Source: Echinometra lucunter
Taxonomy: Eukaryota; Echinodermata; Echinoidea; Camarodonta; Echinometridae
Direction of reading: 5' to 3'
NCBI GenBank assembly: GCA_029962745.1
Contig: CM057157.1
Location: 2,450,083 to 2,514,082, forward strand
Length of the DNA stretch: 64,000 nucleotides
Shown: one piece after another, positions 22,636 through 35,000 of the stretch
How positions within the stretch are numbered: the first letter of the stretch is position 1
Layout of the letters: every line of letters starts with the position of its first letter
Program-made: the position numbers and the translations under genes
Notes under the pieces: generated by a model
Database searches by the model: none
Told to the model about the DNA's origin: nothing
Seen by the model: only the letters and a program-made list of their open reading frames with translations

Positions 22636-23804
22636 CATGTAATTTTCTTCCAAATCACTGTAAATATGAAGTTTATCAAAGTTACGTTCTGAAAGGCAGA
22701 TCGAATGATTCAATATGAAAGAGTATAGTGTGTGACTGTACCAACTGACCTCGAAGTATTCCATCACATCAACAAGTCAAACTGAAAATATATGGCACGC
22801 ATTTTCGCTCGCTTTACTCCCCTGCATGTCTTGCACTTTGATTAGAAATAAACAAACTTTGCGACTTGGCATCGAGTTGATTATTAGGATTATCAAAAGC
22901 AATCATCTGAAACATTGATGCATTGATATGGGCTGGCCATTTGAGAAGCATTCTTGCTGTTGTCTGACATGGTTTTTTTTTCTACTTGAGTTGATATATG
23001 TCATATCTCTTATTACCTTTAAAAGCTGGCTTTCAAGATGAAATTTCGATAAAGACGTGGAACGGTTTAATTCGAATTCAAAGTATTGCACAACAGCTAG
23101 ATTCTATTTTGTATGTATTAATATGCTATCAGAGTTAAAAACTTGGATAATAAAACTCAAATAATTTCGGGGAATTGTTGGTGGATTGTTCATTTACATG
23201 TAATGTATCTCCTACTGCAGGAGTTTTTAGCATATGAGATTATCACGAATGGTTTATTTCTGCTCCTTATGACTGGTATAATCAGGCAAAATACATCTTG
23301 CACTTCGGACATATATAGTCTTTGATATTACATTTAGTCAATGTAGACAATTTTTTGTTTTTGTTTTTTAATCTATAATTGCAAGTCTTTCTCAATATCC
23401 TTTGGGTTAGGTTATGGGAAACCATAATCTTAGAGGCCTTCTTATTTACGCTGCTCCTTTTGCGCCGATGGCGAGTGTAAAAAATATGAATTTAAGGTAA
23501 TTGGCAATACATGTAGTCTGAATAATTAATAAAAATGGAAAATGTTCACTGAATTTGATGCCGTTTTTCTTACTCTATTGAATCACGTTATAATAAAAAA
23601 CATGGAGATAAACAGACAGAAAGATAGAGATATATGTAGAGGGAGAGAGAATGGGAGGTAAATATGGAAATGATAGAGAAAACGAGAAAGAAAGTGTGAG
23701 ACACAAACACATACTAGCACATGTCGGTATATATAGATGATAATAATCTTGTTTACTCGGGAAGCCTCATGAGCCTTGCTGTACTTCTTACTGAGGGCTC
23801 TGCA

Positions 23805-23985
23805 AATTATTATTACCCCAGCTCCCCAGCTATTGCTGGGTCCCCATTTACAGCTGGGTCGATAAGGACAATTGTAGGTAAAACATCTTGCCCAAAGATG
23901 TTGGCACCCAGCGAGGATCAAACCCAGGACCTCTCGTTTAAGGGTAAAGAGCCTTCACCAATAGACCACAGTGCTCCCGCAAACA
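23805..23985 (-). mobile_element. tRNA-derived SINE (minus strand)
   Basis: Read on the minus strand, a B-box-like GGGTTTGATCCTC (plus strand 23915-23927) lies downstream of an A-box-like TGGTCTATTGGTGAAGG. It ends in GGGGTAATAAT. SINEs at 34571 and 47225 share this layout. Confidence 0.65.
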
Positions 23986-24164
23986 CATGAGAGCTTGAGA
24001 AAGGAGGAGGGGGAGAGAGGGGGAGAGAAGGAAAGAGAGAAAAAAAGAGAACGAGAGAGAGAGAGAGAGAGACTTTGATTTCCGGGGTGGAGTGTAGGAA
24101 ACAGCGAGAGTGGGAGAACATGCAGAATAACTCAATTGGTTCCTTTAGATATCAAATTATTTAG

Positions 24165-24325
24165 ACATGGGCCATCTTACATAAAAAAGTTAAACGCAAC
24201 TCAAAATATTAAACGCTAGTCTCATATGCTCAATCCTGATTCGTTGAAAATCAAGTTGCGTTTATTTTTTATTTATCTTTTTTTTGAATCGCGTTTAATC
24301 GCAACTTTTATGCAAGAGGGCCATG
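24165..24325. mobile_element. Palindromic MITE with GGGCC ends
   Basis: The left end GGGCCATCTTACATAAAA and the right end TTTTATGCAAGAGGGCC are imperfect inverted repeats. Inner AAACGC and GCGTTT arms also pair. It is related in end sequence to the MITE at 7750. Confidence 0.6.
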
Positions 24326-25658
24326 GAATGATTAACATTTACAGTAGGCATGGCAGGTGTGGTAGAATGAAGAATGTGTGAAAAAAATTATGGTCTACAA
24401 TCAGTTTGTGAAAAGACAACTGAGGTCATCTTTTAAAGTAAAATATTTACTATCAATTTCTTTGAGGAGAGCTTATTATATTCTAACATTGTATCCATCT
24501 ACCATGCCTACCTGAATTAACATGGCTTTTACATAAACCTTACTGATCAGCTGATAAACCATGTCTTCCCTGCAATTTGTGAAAAAATGGCCATGTCGTC
24601 GCATTCAAGTTTGACATCGTTAATACAAGACACAAGCAAGTAAAGAAATGCATACATATCAACAAGACAAGTTGAGCTAATGGAAAAGTTCAATCAAGCT
24701 TGTTTTTACTGAAATGTTAGGAAAAATCATCCTTTAAAATTAGCGAGAAATTACGGAAAAAGTTAGAAACAATTAAATGGATCTGCTTCATAATTATAAT
24801 CTTATCCTGTTCTACTTATTTCTGGGTATTTCTGGGTATGTTCAAATTCTGCGTATACTCACATTCCTTGTAAGTATTCTGCAATTGAATTGAATTACAA
24901 AGGTATTTATTAAAAACTAAAAGGCAGCCCAAGGGTCGAATTGTGTGGAATGCACTTAAAAATCAGGTACAATAGAAAATATAAAATAGTTCAAGTGATG
25001 TGATTATGATGATTGTACGATACCAGGAAAAATAAGAGAAGAGGGATCATTAAAGAAAGAGAGGAAAGCATAAAGGAAAAAGGCATTTTTTTTGAAAAAT
25101 CAAATAAGTGAATTAACATATCAAAATGTATACATTCTAAATCATGATACAGAAAATTGCCAAATTAAAGTAAAGTGAAGAAAAGAGGGAAATACGAGAT
25201 AAAAAGAGAAGGAAATTACGAGGGAGGAGATAGATTTCAAGGAGTAGAAATAAAAGAGGATAGAATATGAAGACGTGAAAGAATCATAGAGATAATAATG
25301 AGATCAATAAATGAAATAATTCATAAGAAACTAAAGTGTAAAAGACTGCCGTCAGTACATAAGGATTCGTGAACCATTGTGAGGGCAAATCGATATAATA
25401 CATAATTTTGCTTGTACAAGAATTGATTAACATGATTAAAGAGTCAACATTTAGTGGTAATAAAGCTTGGAGCCACAAACTTCATTGCAAACCTCAATAA
25501 TGAGTAATTAAAAATGAAACATCATCGACCTTGAAATTAGATTTAGTGAAAATTCATACATAACTAATTCGACCTTTCACAGAATTAAGGAGAAATCGTA
25601 ATAAGGAGAGAGAAGGCAGAGAGATTGAGAGTGAGAGGGGAGGGAGTGGAGAAATAAC

Positions 25659-25692
25659 ACCCCCCCCCCAAAAAAAAAAAAAAAAAAAAAAA
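25659..25692. repeat. Poly-C then poly-A tract
   Basis: About nine C followed by more than twenty A within an AG-rich purine stretch. Confidence 0.85.
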
Positions 25693-26099
25693 GAGAGAAA
25701 AAGGCACAGCTGCCGGGGACATAGAAAGAGGGGAAAGAGGCACCTAGGAATAGAAAAGCCAGGTTATGGTAATGCAACAAATGATTATAACATCATGGCA
25801 TAATATCAAGATCTTCCTAGAGGTTGCAGCAGGGTTTTTATGGCATGCCGGCATGCTGTAAAATTTAAGATATTTCAGAAATTAATTTTCACACGCTCTT
25901 CTTTATGATTTTGATCGGCGTTATCATTTTATTCCATTCTCTACATTCTCTTATGATGATTTAATCCTTGTAAACCTGATATTGATTGTTTTACTTCCTT
26001 AGTGTCTTTTAGAGTTAATATGATAACCGATGTATTTGTAATTAAATTTATATTAAGGTAGGTTATTAGGGTATATTTGATAAATTTAGATGTATTTTA

Positions 26100-26165
26100 T
26101 TGTAAAGCGCATTGAAATGTTTATGTAATGCGCTATATAAATGTAACTTTTATTTATTTATTTAT
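26100..26165 (+). repeat. SINE/LINE 3' tail with (TTTA)n
   Basis: GTAAAGCGCATTGAAATG and GCGCTATATAAATGTAAC run into TTTATTTATTTATT. It is the same type of end as at 4195-4250. Confidence 0.5.
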
Positions 26166-27114
26166 TTATTTTCCTGTTTCCTCTCTGCACCCACTTACTT
26201 AACGTTACGTATTTGATAAAGTCTTTGATTCCGATTACGTAAAAATCTTCACATTGTACAAAGTAGTATTAAATAATCAAACACGCAAGAAAAGGTCTAT
26301 TGCCTATAAACATGATAAATATAGACAAGATGTAATCCAGAATAATAGCTTACTTAATATGCTGATAATATAATGATAATATTGATGATAACTACCAATT
26401 TCATTTTGTGGAATTACGGGACCCAACAGCGCCTTGCCACAAAAGGAAATAGGTTAATTACACTTCATGGTACAGTATATTACATAAATTGCAGGATAAA
26501 AGCACAGGACAAACACTGAGTACAAACGATAATGGATTACGAGAAACTGTGGTTAGCACCGTTTCTTGAACCAGGAGAGTCTTTGCTTTAAAGCACGTAA
26601 ACAAAACTGTATACGTCACTCTTTATGGAACAGTGATTAAAATGGTTTCTAACGAACTATGATACATATAAAGCTGAAATGATAATTTAATCAATGTCTG
26701 GACTTAAATATGTTAGATACACTCCAGATTTTTGGGATATGATATAGGTATGCTTTATTAACATTTCCATTGCTTTCTGTGGCATCGTGCTGATCGGCAC
26801 AAAACAATACACACATTTAGCGGTCAGGATTGCTCGGTTCAACACAAAAGAGATGCAAAATTACCAATTTCAGAGCTTGATTAGATGCAAGGTGCACTTT
26901 ATACACCCTGTATAAATTCATTTTGTACTGTAACACTTAAGTAATATCTTTGGTAAATCTTTACCTACAGAAATATAGTGGGGCACAGGAAAATCCTTTA
27001 CTTGGCTCACAACGAGTTAAATGTCAATCAAACTAGTCAGTACCGCATCCTGTTGGTACTTGGTGGAAGAACAGCCCCCGTTATCATTTCAAATAACTGG
27101 GATTGGATAGAGAT

Positions 27115-27120
27115 TTTATT
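27115..27120 (-). terminator. Possible polyadenylation signal of gene B
   Basis: TTTATT on the plus strand is AATAAA on the minus strand, about 130 bp after the gene B stop. Candidate only. Confidence 0.35.
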
Positions 27121-27251
27121 TCACAGTTGGGTGATGTTTCATTGTACATTAACTTTAGAATGGGAACACGGCAGCGATGCCGATATCAACAGTCTTAACT
27201 TTATGCTTTATCCGTCATTCCTTAGGAAAATTTTCCACATCTTCCTAATAC

Positions 27252-27602
27252 CTATTGGTTGTCAAAGGTGATATTGTCGTATAAAGCATAGGTAGGTTGT
27301 ACCTGTGAGGTGGGCATCTTTCCTGTTTTACCGTGAGCCTTTCCCCCACTCTGATTGCCTTCAGAGACAGCATCACTACAGTGTACGATGTCATCCTGTA
27401 GATATCCAGTGTTGCCGTAGACAGGTTCCATGTTATTGCCCAGTGATTCGGCTGTAGACCTACTATCGACGATACTGTTCTTCAACATCTGGTCTGGTGG
27501 ATTTTCATAGGTAGCATCGTCCTGAATATCAGGTTGTACTTGCTCATAGTCATGCGTGAGTAGGTACTGTCGGAGAATCTTGTAGACACTAGCATAGTCA
27601 TC
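27252..27602 (-). CDS. Gene B exon 24: D2 end, tyrosine tail and stop
   Basis: Begins DDYASVYKILRQYLLTHDYE and continues with TYENPP, EPVYGNTG and ALYDNITFDNQ before TAG. Three Y-x-N sites lie on the minus strand at 27509-27501, 27419-27411 and 27281-27273. Confidence 0.93.
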   Translation of the reverse strand, partial: DDYASVYKILRQYLLTHDYEQVQPDIQDDATYENPPDQMLKNSIVDSRSTAESLGNNMEPVYGNTGYLQDDIVHCSDAVSEGNQSGGKAHGKTGKMPTSQVQPTYALYDNITFDNQ

Positions 27603-29023
27603 CTGTGTGAGAGATAAAACACAGTATCTCACATGGTAGGAAAAAGCATTTGACATAATGACATTTTAACTTGAATTTTAAACGCCTTCATCGTCATAAA
27701 GTTTTGTACACATTGAAAAACCCCACAAAGCCATTACTGCAGATTGATGATAATGAATCGCTTTCGGGGGGGGGGGGATCCATTAGTAAGGATACTCTTT
27801 GGGGAAGTGTGACAATTTTTTTGTACTTTTTCAAACAAATATGTGAATACGAATCCCCAAGGTATTAAGCGACCAATACGTCTCTCTTTTTGAAAGATGA
27901 ATTGCAATCTCGTTGCCCTTGTATACCATATGTATATCTAGCTATTGTTGCATTCCGTAACCTGGTAACAATGCTCAAAGAATAGTAAAATAGGCAAAAT
28001 CTATCTTATGGTAAGAATAAGAATTCATTGCTTTCTTGTCAGATAGTAAGTCTACATAACGTCCAGTCCAGGCCTTCTTATAATGCAGTAAACTACAAGT
28101 CTTTCATAAACCCACTGTCACAGGATGCGTGAGTGATGAGATGATTTTAATTTGTGACCATGACGAGGAATTTGTTCTTAAAAGGGTCTATTTCTCATAA
28201 TTGTGATATGACTTCGACTTTAATGTATTTGCGTATAGACATACACTTTGCAAATATGAATACATTAAAGTATTTGCGTAAAGGCTGTTACATATTGTGT
28301 CTGCAAACCCTACCTCAGTCTGAACGAAATGTGTTCGATCGTTCCTCAGCATCTTGACTGTCTGAAAGACGTCAATGGTCTCTGACTTCAGTATTTCAGC
28401 GATGCACTCCATAGCAGTACAAAATACACCTGTTCGACCAACACCACTCCTTCATGAAGAAAGAAGTTGAAAGAAATGGAATACGTTTCAAAATGCCGGT
28501 TGGGTGAAAACGAATAAAGGTATTACCCTGAGTCACAAAACGAAGCAGCTTGACGAAGATACCGAGACGGGTAGAAGTAATAGCCAGCAAATATTTACAC
28601 ATACCTTATGAAAATATAAAGATTATAAATTTTAAACAAAATCATTCATCGATGTGTTTTGTGAAAGATTACATTTGAATCTTACAGGCAGTGTACTAAG
28701 ATGTATCCTTCAGCATCTGCAGACTCCTGGACCTGATCTATGAGAGTAAGAAGAGAAGCAGCACCTCCATCTTGATACAATGTATCCTTTGACCAATCGA
28801 GGAACTGGTACTGCTTCACATCGTGGAATCTCTGCATTACATCATACAGATAAAAGGGAATATAAGAGACGACTCATTGGGGCTCATTGAATCTCTGCAT
28901 TACATCATACAGATAAAAGGGAATATAAGAAACGATTCACTGGAGCTTGCCTATTCATTCGTCATGAAAAATGTTTCGATTAATCAATAAGAGAAGACGT
29001 AATGAACTGAGATAAATAGTATT

Positions 29024-29073
<50 letters not shown>

Positions 29074-32000
29074 TAATAATAATAAGAATGATAATAATAA
29101 TAATAATGATAATAATAATAATGGTGGCTTCTTGTAAAAATGGAGGCTAATAATAATGGTGGCTTCTTTATAAAATTATTCACAATTTTTCAAGAGTCGC
29201 TTTCAACTCATTATTACTTTTAAAAAAATGTATGTAAGTGGTCTAACCATTAATCTTGCATAGCATTAGCTGTAAAGAATAAAAGAAAAGGATCTCTCTT
29301 ACTGATGATTTCGTACGCTGAATGCGTAGGGTTCTGATAATGACGTCATCCTTTGAAGTCGTTGATAACACTGTGATTGCAAAGGATCCGTGGGTAACAC
29401 TGCCATCTGCTGACCAATATTGCTTGCAACTCTGATATCAAAATCAAACTCGTAATGCTTAGATTCAAAGAGTGACATTTTGATTATACGTTATAGTATT
29501 GCTATACCATGTATTCATGATGAAATAATTATGACGTTCCTATAGATATTTATGTTTTTATATAATTTGCTTTGTACCCCAGTACAAAATCCATAGCATA
29601 GGATTCATAATGACCCCCTTGCATGGGATTGCTGTGTATGAATTCAAATCAATCTTTTCAGGGTTTTTTTGAGGGGGGGGGGGTCTTACTTTTTTCCACC
29701 TTTTTTCCCTCTATGTATTTCGCAGTTCTGTCTGCTAACAAATCAACACTTTCAACGAAGCTACCTTGTTACTGTGCTAACAGGAAAACATGCATCTGCT
29801 TGCTGGATAAAAATGTATATCAAAGCATTATACCTTATCCTCCTCTTCATGGTTCAGCATGACAATGTTTGAGGGTTGGTAGTCATAGATCATGGCCCAG
29901 AAATCAGACACGGTGTTCGACATCGGCATTGCCGTGGTGATGAAATTGTAGTGCATACCCTGTCAAAATTAGCACGAAAAATGAGCTTGACGTTGCTCGG
30001 TTGTTTCCTCTCACTTTAACTGCCATTATATACAATTATTATGTGTGTTCATAGTCCCTTTCTGAAGTGGGACGGTATTACTCTAAAATAGTTTAGTATG
30101 ATTTATGATATCAAAATCTTTTTTTTTTACCAATATTAGAAATAGAAACAGTGCTGGGCATGCTGGGTATAGTATTTCTTCCGAAACCTATTGAAGCAAT
30201 GGTTCCAAATCCAATGGTTTCATTTGAGGTTAATATCTCATCAGATGATATTGCCCAACTGCGAAAACATTTACACGGTTAAAAAATGAAGAAAAAAAAA
30301 AACTAAATAGAAATACAAATACCCTGTATGAATGCATGTAAAGCAACTAGCAATATGTAAAATACATGAAATGATGCTTGAAAATGAATGACACAAAACC
30401 AAGCTTTTGTACATTTTGCACAAGTGGAATCTATCCTATAACAAAAGTACTTCAACTGAATTATAATCGCGTATGGTAACAAAGAATATGGCTAAAAGGC
30501 TAGGAAAACTTTTGAAACATACCTTGACAAAGCTTGCATTGATGTAGTCCTCGTCTGAATCATGAGATCGAAGCATTACTCGGTTACGTTGCACTAATGA
30601 AAAAAGAGAAGAGGGCAATTATCTGATAACAATCATCCTAAGATCACGATGATTTACTGATTTTGAGATCATGTAAAACATTTATGCTTCCTTAAATTAC
30701 TCTGATGTATATATGTATAACAGGGACACTGGTAACTCCATCAAATTCATCGTTTTCAGTACATGCAGTTTAGAATCATATCTCAAAAAAAAAACATTTA
30801 AAAATCTAAACTCTTATACATGAACACACAGCCTGAAAAAACGAACAAATAAAAAACAACAACCCCCCAAAAAGAACCCCGCAACCAAAAGAACGAAATG
30901 TATTTCTACTCCATGTGCTTCATTCTGCAGACATTATGTGCATGTGTACCCACAGGCACTAAACCTGATATTTTTTTTCGTTCTTTGTTCGGTTTTTATT
31001 CTTTTCTCTCACAAACAAGATTACTATTTTCATTTAACAAAACTGCAAATAAAAATGATAATTCATCCAAAATTACCTTTGCTCTTCATAGTTATAACAA
31101 AAATTATGTTTAATAAAGTTCAACTATTCATTCAAAGTTAATTTTCATACAACATAATTGTAAACAGAAAATATTTATTGATCTAGGTACTTACAAGGAA
31201 TGATATTCTTGTATCTATTCTTTGCTTGATTCACAGCCTTCAGACCACAGCGGTACATTGACAGGGGTGGGTCGGGACATACGGTTTGTAAGTCCTGAAG
31301 AATGAAATGCATTTCACGATGCTTATTCCTCAAAGAAACAAGGTACTCAGGCGCGGATCCGGAATTGTGTTTTTCAGCCCATTTTTGACCATTTTGGGTA
31401 CCTCGCCCCCCCCCCCCCCGAAAAAGAAAGGGGGAAAAAGAAGAAGAAGAAGAAGAACGCCGAAATGGCAAATGTAATGTATAGCCTTTTTTTCTTTCAT
31501 TTTTAGTCGCTACAAAAAAAAATCTTTTGGTTTACAAAGCTGAAGATCTTTCGATTAACAGTTTTCGTTAAATCATATTCGATCAAGCAGGTGTTTTGGA
31601 CTAGCTGAATCACGTCGTAACACTGCGTAATCATAAAGAAAATTTGGATTGTACGGGTGACAGACCCTAAAAAAAAAAAGACAAAAAAAAAAACAAAAAA
31701 AAACTACTGATTAAATTCAGCATAGGGTCTGATTTATTGCAAATATTTATGGTTCTGACTAATAATAAATAGATGTTCATAATTATGTTCCCCCGTACAT
31801 AAACTCGAGATAATATGCTTTAACATGTTCAATCAGCGACCGAAAGGAGTGAACGCGACACTTTCGGGAAAAGTGACATGCTTCTGCATACCTTGAATTC
31901 TTTGGACAGACCAGTCTGCTTCTCAGTTGGAACCATCTTCTTCAGTTTGCTGAGATGGGCTGAGAAGTGTGGGACAGGAATCGACGTGTTTCTCCAAAGA

Positions 32001-35000
32001 AGATCCTCAAGGATTGCAACATGCAGGAATTCATATTGCTCCTAGAATTTATAATAAAATTCAAATTGAAATACCGAAGCGAATAAGATTTTCTATTCAC
32101 AAGCAGATAGTGAGAGAACCACAACTGAACTGAAGTTTAGAGCACTTGCCTGCTTTTCATAATTTCCATATAGTTCTTATTACCAATAAGGAAAGGATGA
32201 ATGTTCACTATTATTCTTATCGTCGTATCTCCTGTATCTTCATCCCCTTTCCATTTCTCCCCCATTATCTCTATTTATTTATTCCTCTTTTTTCTTTCCG
32301 TTTCTCGTTCTCTCTCTATTCCCCCCTCCTCTGTCTCTCATTCTCTCTTTTAATAAAGGCTACTAAAAAGGTCACAGAAATGGCAGAAATAACTCCTCAC
32401 CGCTGTCTGGACCATGTAAGGCCGACAGTGTCTTATGGAAGACAGGAACTTGAAGACATCAACAAACCCTGTAGCTTTAGCCTCAGCAACGACACCGTCA
32501 ATACCAATCACTACCCCTGTACGGCCAACTCCAGCACTGCAGAATTATGGGAAAGACAGAAGTTCTATAACAAATTTCTCCGAAATGAATTCAGGAGATT
32601 GGGTCAATCTTCTTACAGTATTCATGTTCAATTTTGGAAATTACCTATACTCTTCTCTCTCTAAATACAAAAAGCAAAGTGCCTTTCACAAGTTAAAAAT
32701 GTACGCTGCTGTAAAGCTGTTTAGATTTGGGACAGTTGCCTCCAACAAAAATATTTTTTATCAAAGACTTCGATGATATATTACTGCATGTCACTTGATG
32801 TTACTCTTCAATGAAACAAATTGTAAAACTGTAACTTACATGCTTGCATTGAACATCAGTTTCTTCGTAACACATACCTGCAATGAACGAGCAATGGTGC
32901 CTCTGTCTGTCCATGATCAGTCTGGACCTCTCTGAGGAACTTGAGCAGCGATAACGTGTGTCTAGGTACGCCTTTGTCCGGCCATTCAGTGTAATGGAAC
33001 TGACGAAGACTTCGGCATTCATCTACCTAAAGAGATAAAACTCAGTTTGAGTGTTCCTCCGGGAAAACGTTCTTGACAATTCGTTTATTTTCATATCGAC
33101 CATGACGACCGTTCACATTACACAGACGTATCCATGACACCAAAAGTTGACCTAATATACAACATACATCTTGCAATGATTGTTTTCTTTCTGCTGCCTC
33201 TTAATTCCACATTTCCATTAACTTCTTTATCAATACAAATCATATGGTGTTACATATCCCTGTACATGAGGAATTTCTTTAATCGATCTTTAAATCATGG
33301 TAGAAGTATATTTGTTTGGGGGATTGTAGTCTTGTTATTTCTTGTATTGTACTGTATTTATACGAACTGCATTGATATGTATATTTTGAATGTATTTCTT
33401 GAATGTAATGTCACAAGTCCAAGGTTTTCGATTTCCTATAGGATAATCAGGCTACTGATAATTTTGTCTTACCTTTTTAATCGTTAGATCTCGAATGACC
33501 CAGCCTGTGCATTTTGTCACTGACGTCATCAGAACTTGAAGTGTTCCAAATTTCACTGTCTGGTTTTCTGAATCTGGCCAGTATTGCCTGCACTTGATCT
33601 AAAGAAGACACCAAATAGGTCAAAGAAGAGTTCCTTTTCAGGCCATGTGCTTTGTTTTATTTTCAGAAAAGATCGTTCTAGAAAACGGAGCTTGCCCATG
33701 GATCACAGGAAGAAACATTTTCATAGCTTACCCCTTTTTTCTGAATAGACAATTCGAGAAGAAAAACATTTGCAAATTTCATGTGTCCTCTCAATGACTA
33801 CCGGAAGAAAATTTGTACATGGATGAATACGTGCACATCGTATCTATACAAACTGAATGAGATGATGATCTCTTAATTGCGCATCTCACCTTGATAGTAG
33901 GTAATGACTTTATACTAGATGTTTAACAAAGACATTTCCCACTTTTGATCTGTAAAGCCCCCAAACTATACTTCAGATAAAACTGGAATTGATATTGTTC
34001 ATAACTGAACAATGTACAATTTTGTTGAGGTGATTTGATTATGAAATTCATGCTTATTTTCGAAGTAAGGGTTCAGATTTTGGGCTTTTACAGATTTAGA
34101 GTGGGATTTTTTTTAAACCCAGTACTATAGGCTCGCATGAGTCCATGTCTACTATTTTCATTATGTGTAGCAATTTATGCTTAAAATAGAATTTGTAAAT
34201 CATTACATTTTGTTCACAGATTATTCCAAATACTTATGTATGTATTGTTTACGAGCTATTGTCTAAAAAGATGAATATACTTACCTTGTCTCCTTCTTGA
34301 AGGTTTGTTACCATGGCAATAGTTTGCACTTTTTTCTGCCAGATCATCCTCCAGAAATCATCCACAGAGGCCTTGTTAGGTCCTAAATTAGAATAGAAGC
34401 ACAAGTCAGGATCTATGAATGTGGATGTGTTTGCAACTCCAATCCCATTTTGCAAATGCAATAATAATATGACATTTTAATCATAAACAGAAAAATTATT
34501 TTTGATAAATAATTATATGTCTTATACAGGGTAGCTTCTTCAGTAATAATACTGTATTCCCAAAGGGCCCTGCAATCATATTATTACCCCGGCTTAAGCA
34601 CGGCAACTGCAGCGCTCAGTGCATTCAAGAAATAAATCCTACCAGGTATCCACTCATTACACCTGGGCCGAGTGTGGCAAAAGGAGATTAATTTCTTGCC
34701 GAAGGATATTAGTGCTGCGGCAAGGATTTGAACCCCGTAACGTGAGGCTTACAGTCCCGAGACATTATGCAGTAGACCAAAACATGTGTACAATTACAGG
34801 GGCACATCGATGACCTGCATTCACAAGTATAAACATGATGGAAGGACGTATACTTGAGCAAAGAGCTCAGTAATCATGAAAAGACGTGAAGCCATTCTTC
34901 GACATTTTGTTGCCCCACCGCAGTTTTATTATGGTGGTGCATGAACGATTCAGATGCAAGATCCAACCAGTGGCAGCCTGGCACTATCTCTTGTAACAAA

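Larger units (their letters stand above)
20392..27251. other. Convergent intergenic region between genes A and B
   Basis: About 6.9 kb between two stop codons facing each other. It contains both 3' UTRs, palindromes at 21116-21430, a Tc1-like relic (21532-22320), a hairpin (22511-22635), a SINE (23805-23985), a MITE (24165-24325), a poly-C/poly-A tract (25659-25692) and a SINE-type tail near 26100-26160. No further gene was recognised. Confidence 0.7.

Noticed and set aside
32401..32410. MVQTA instead of MVQTE as a damaged Q-loop in gene B D1
   Set aside because: The Gln-Thr is intact and Ala in this place occurs in active phosphatases such as PTP1B.
32146..32776. Plus-strand ORFs over the D1 signature region
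   Set aside because: They are the reverse strand of gene B exon 16 plus flanking introns; the minus strand has the HCSAGVGRTG frame and splice sites.
33134..33487. 117-residue plus-strand ORF
   Set aside because: It overlaps the antisense of a well-supported phosphatase exon and is otherwise AT-rich intron sequence.
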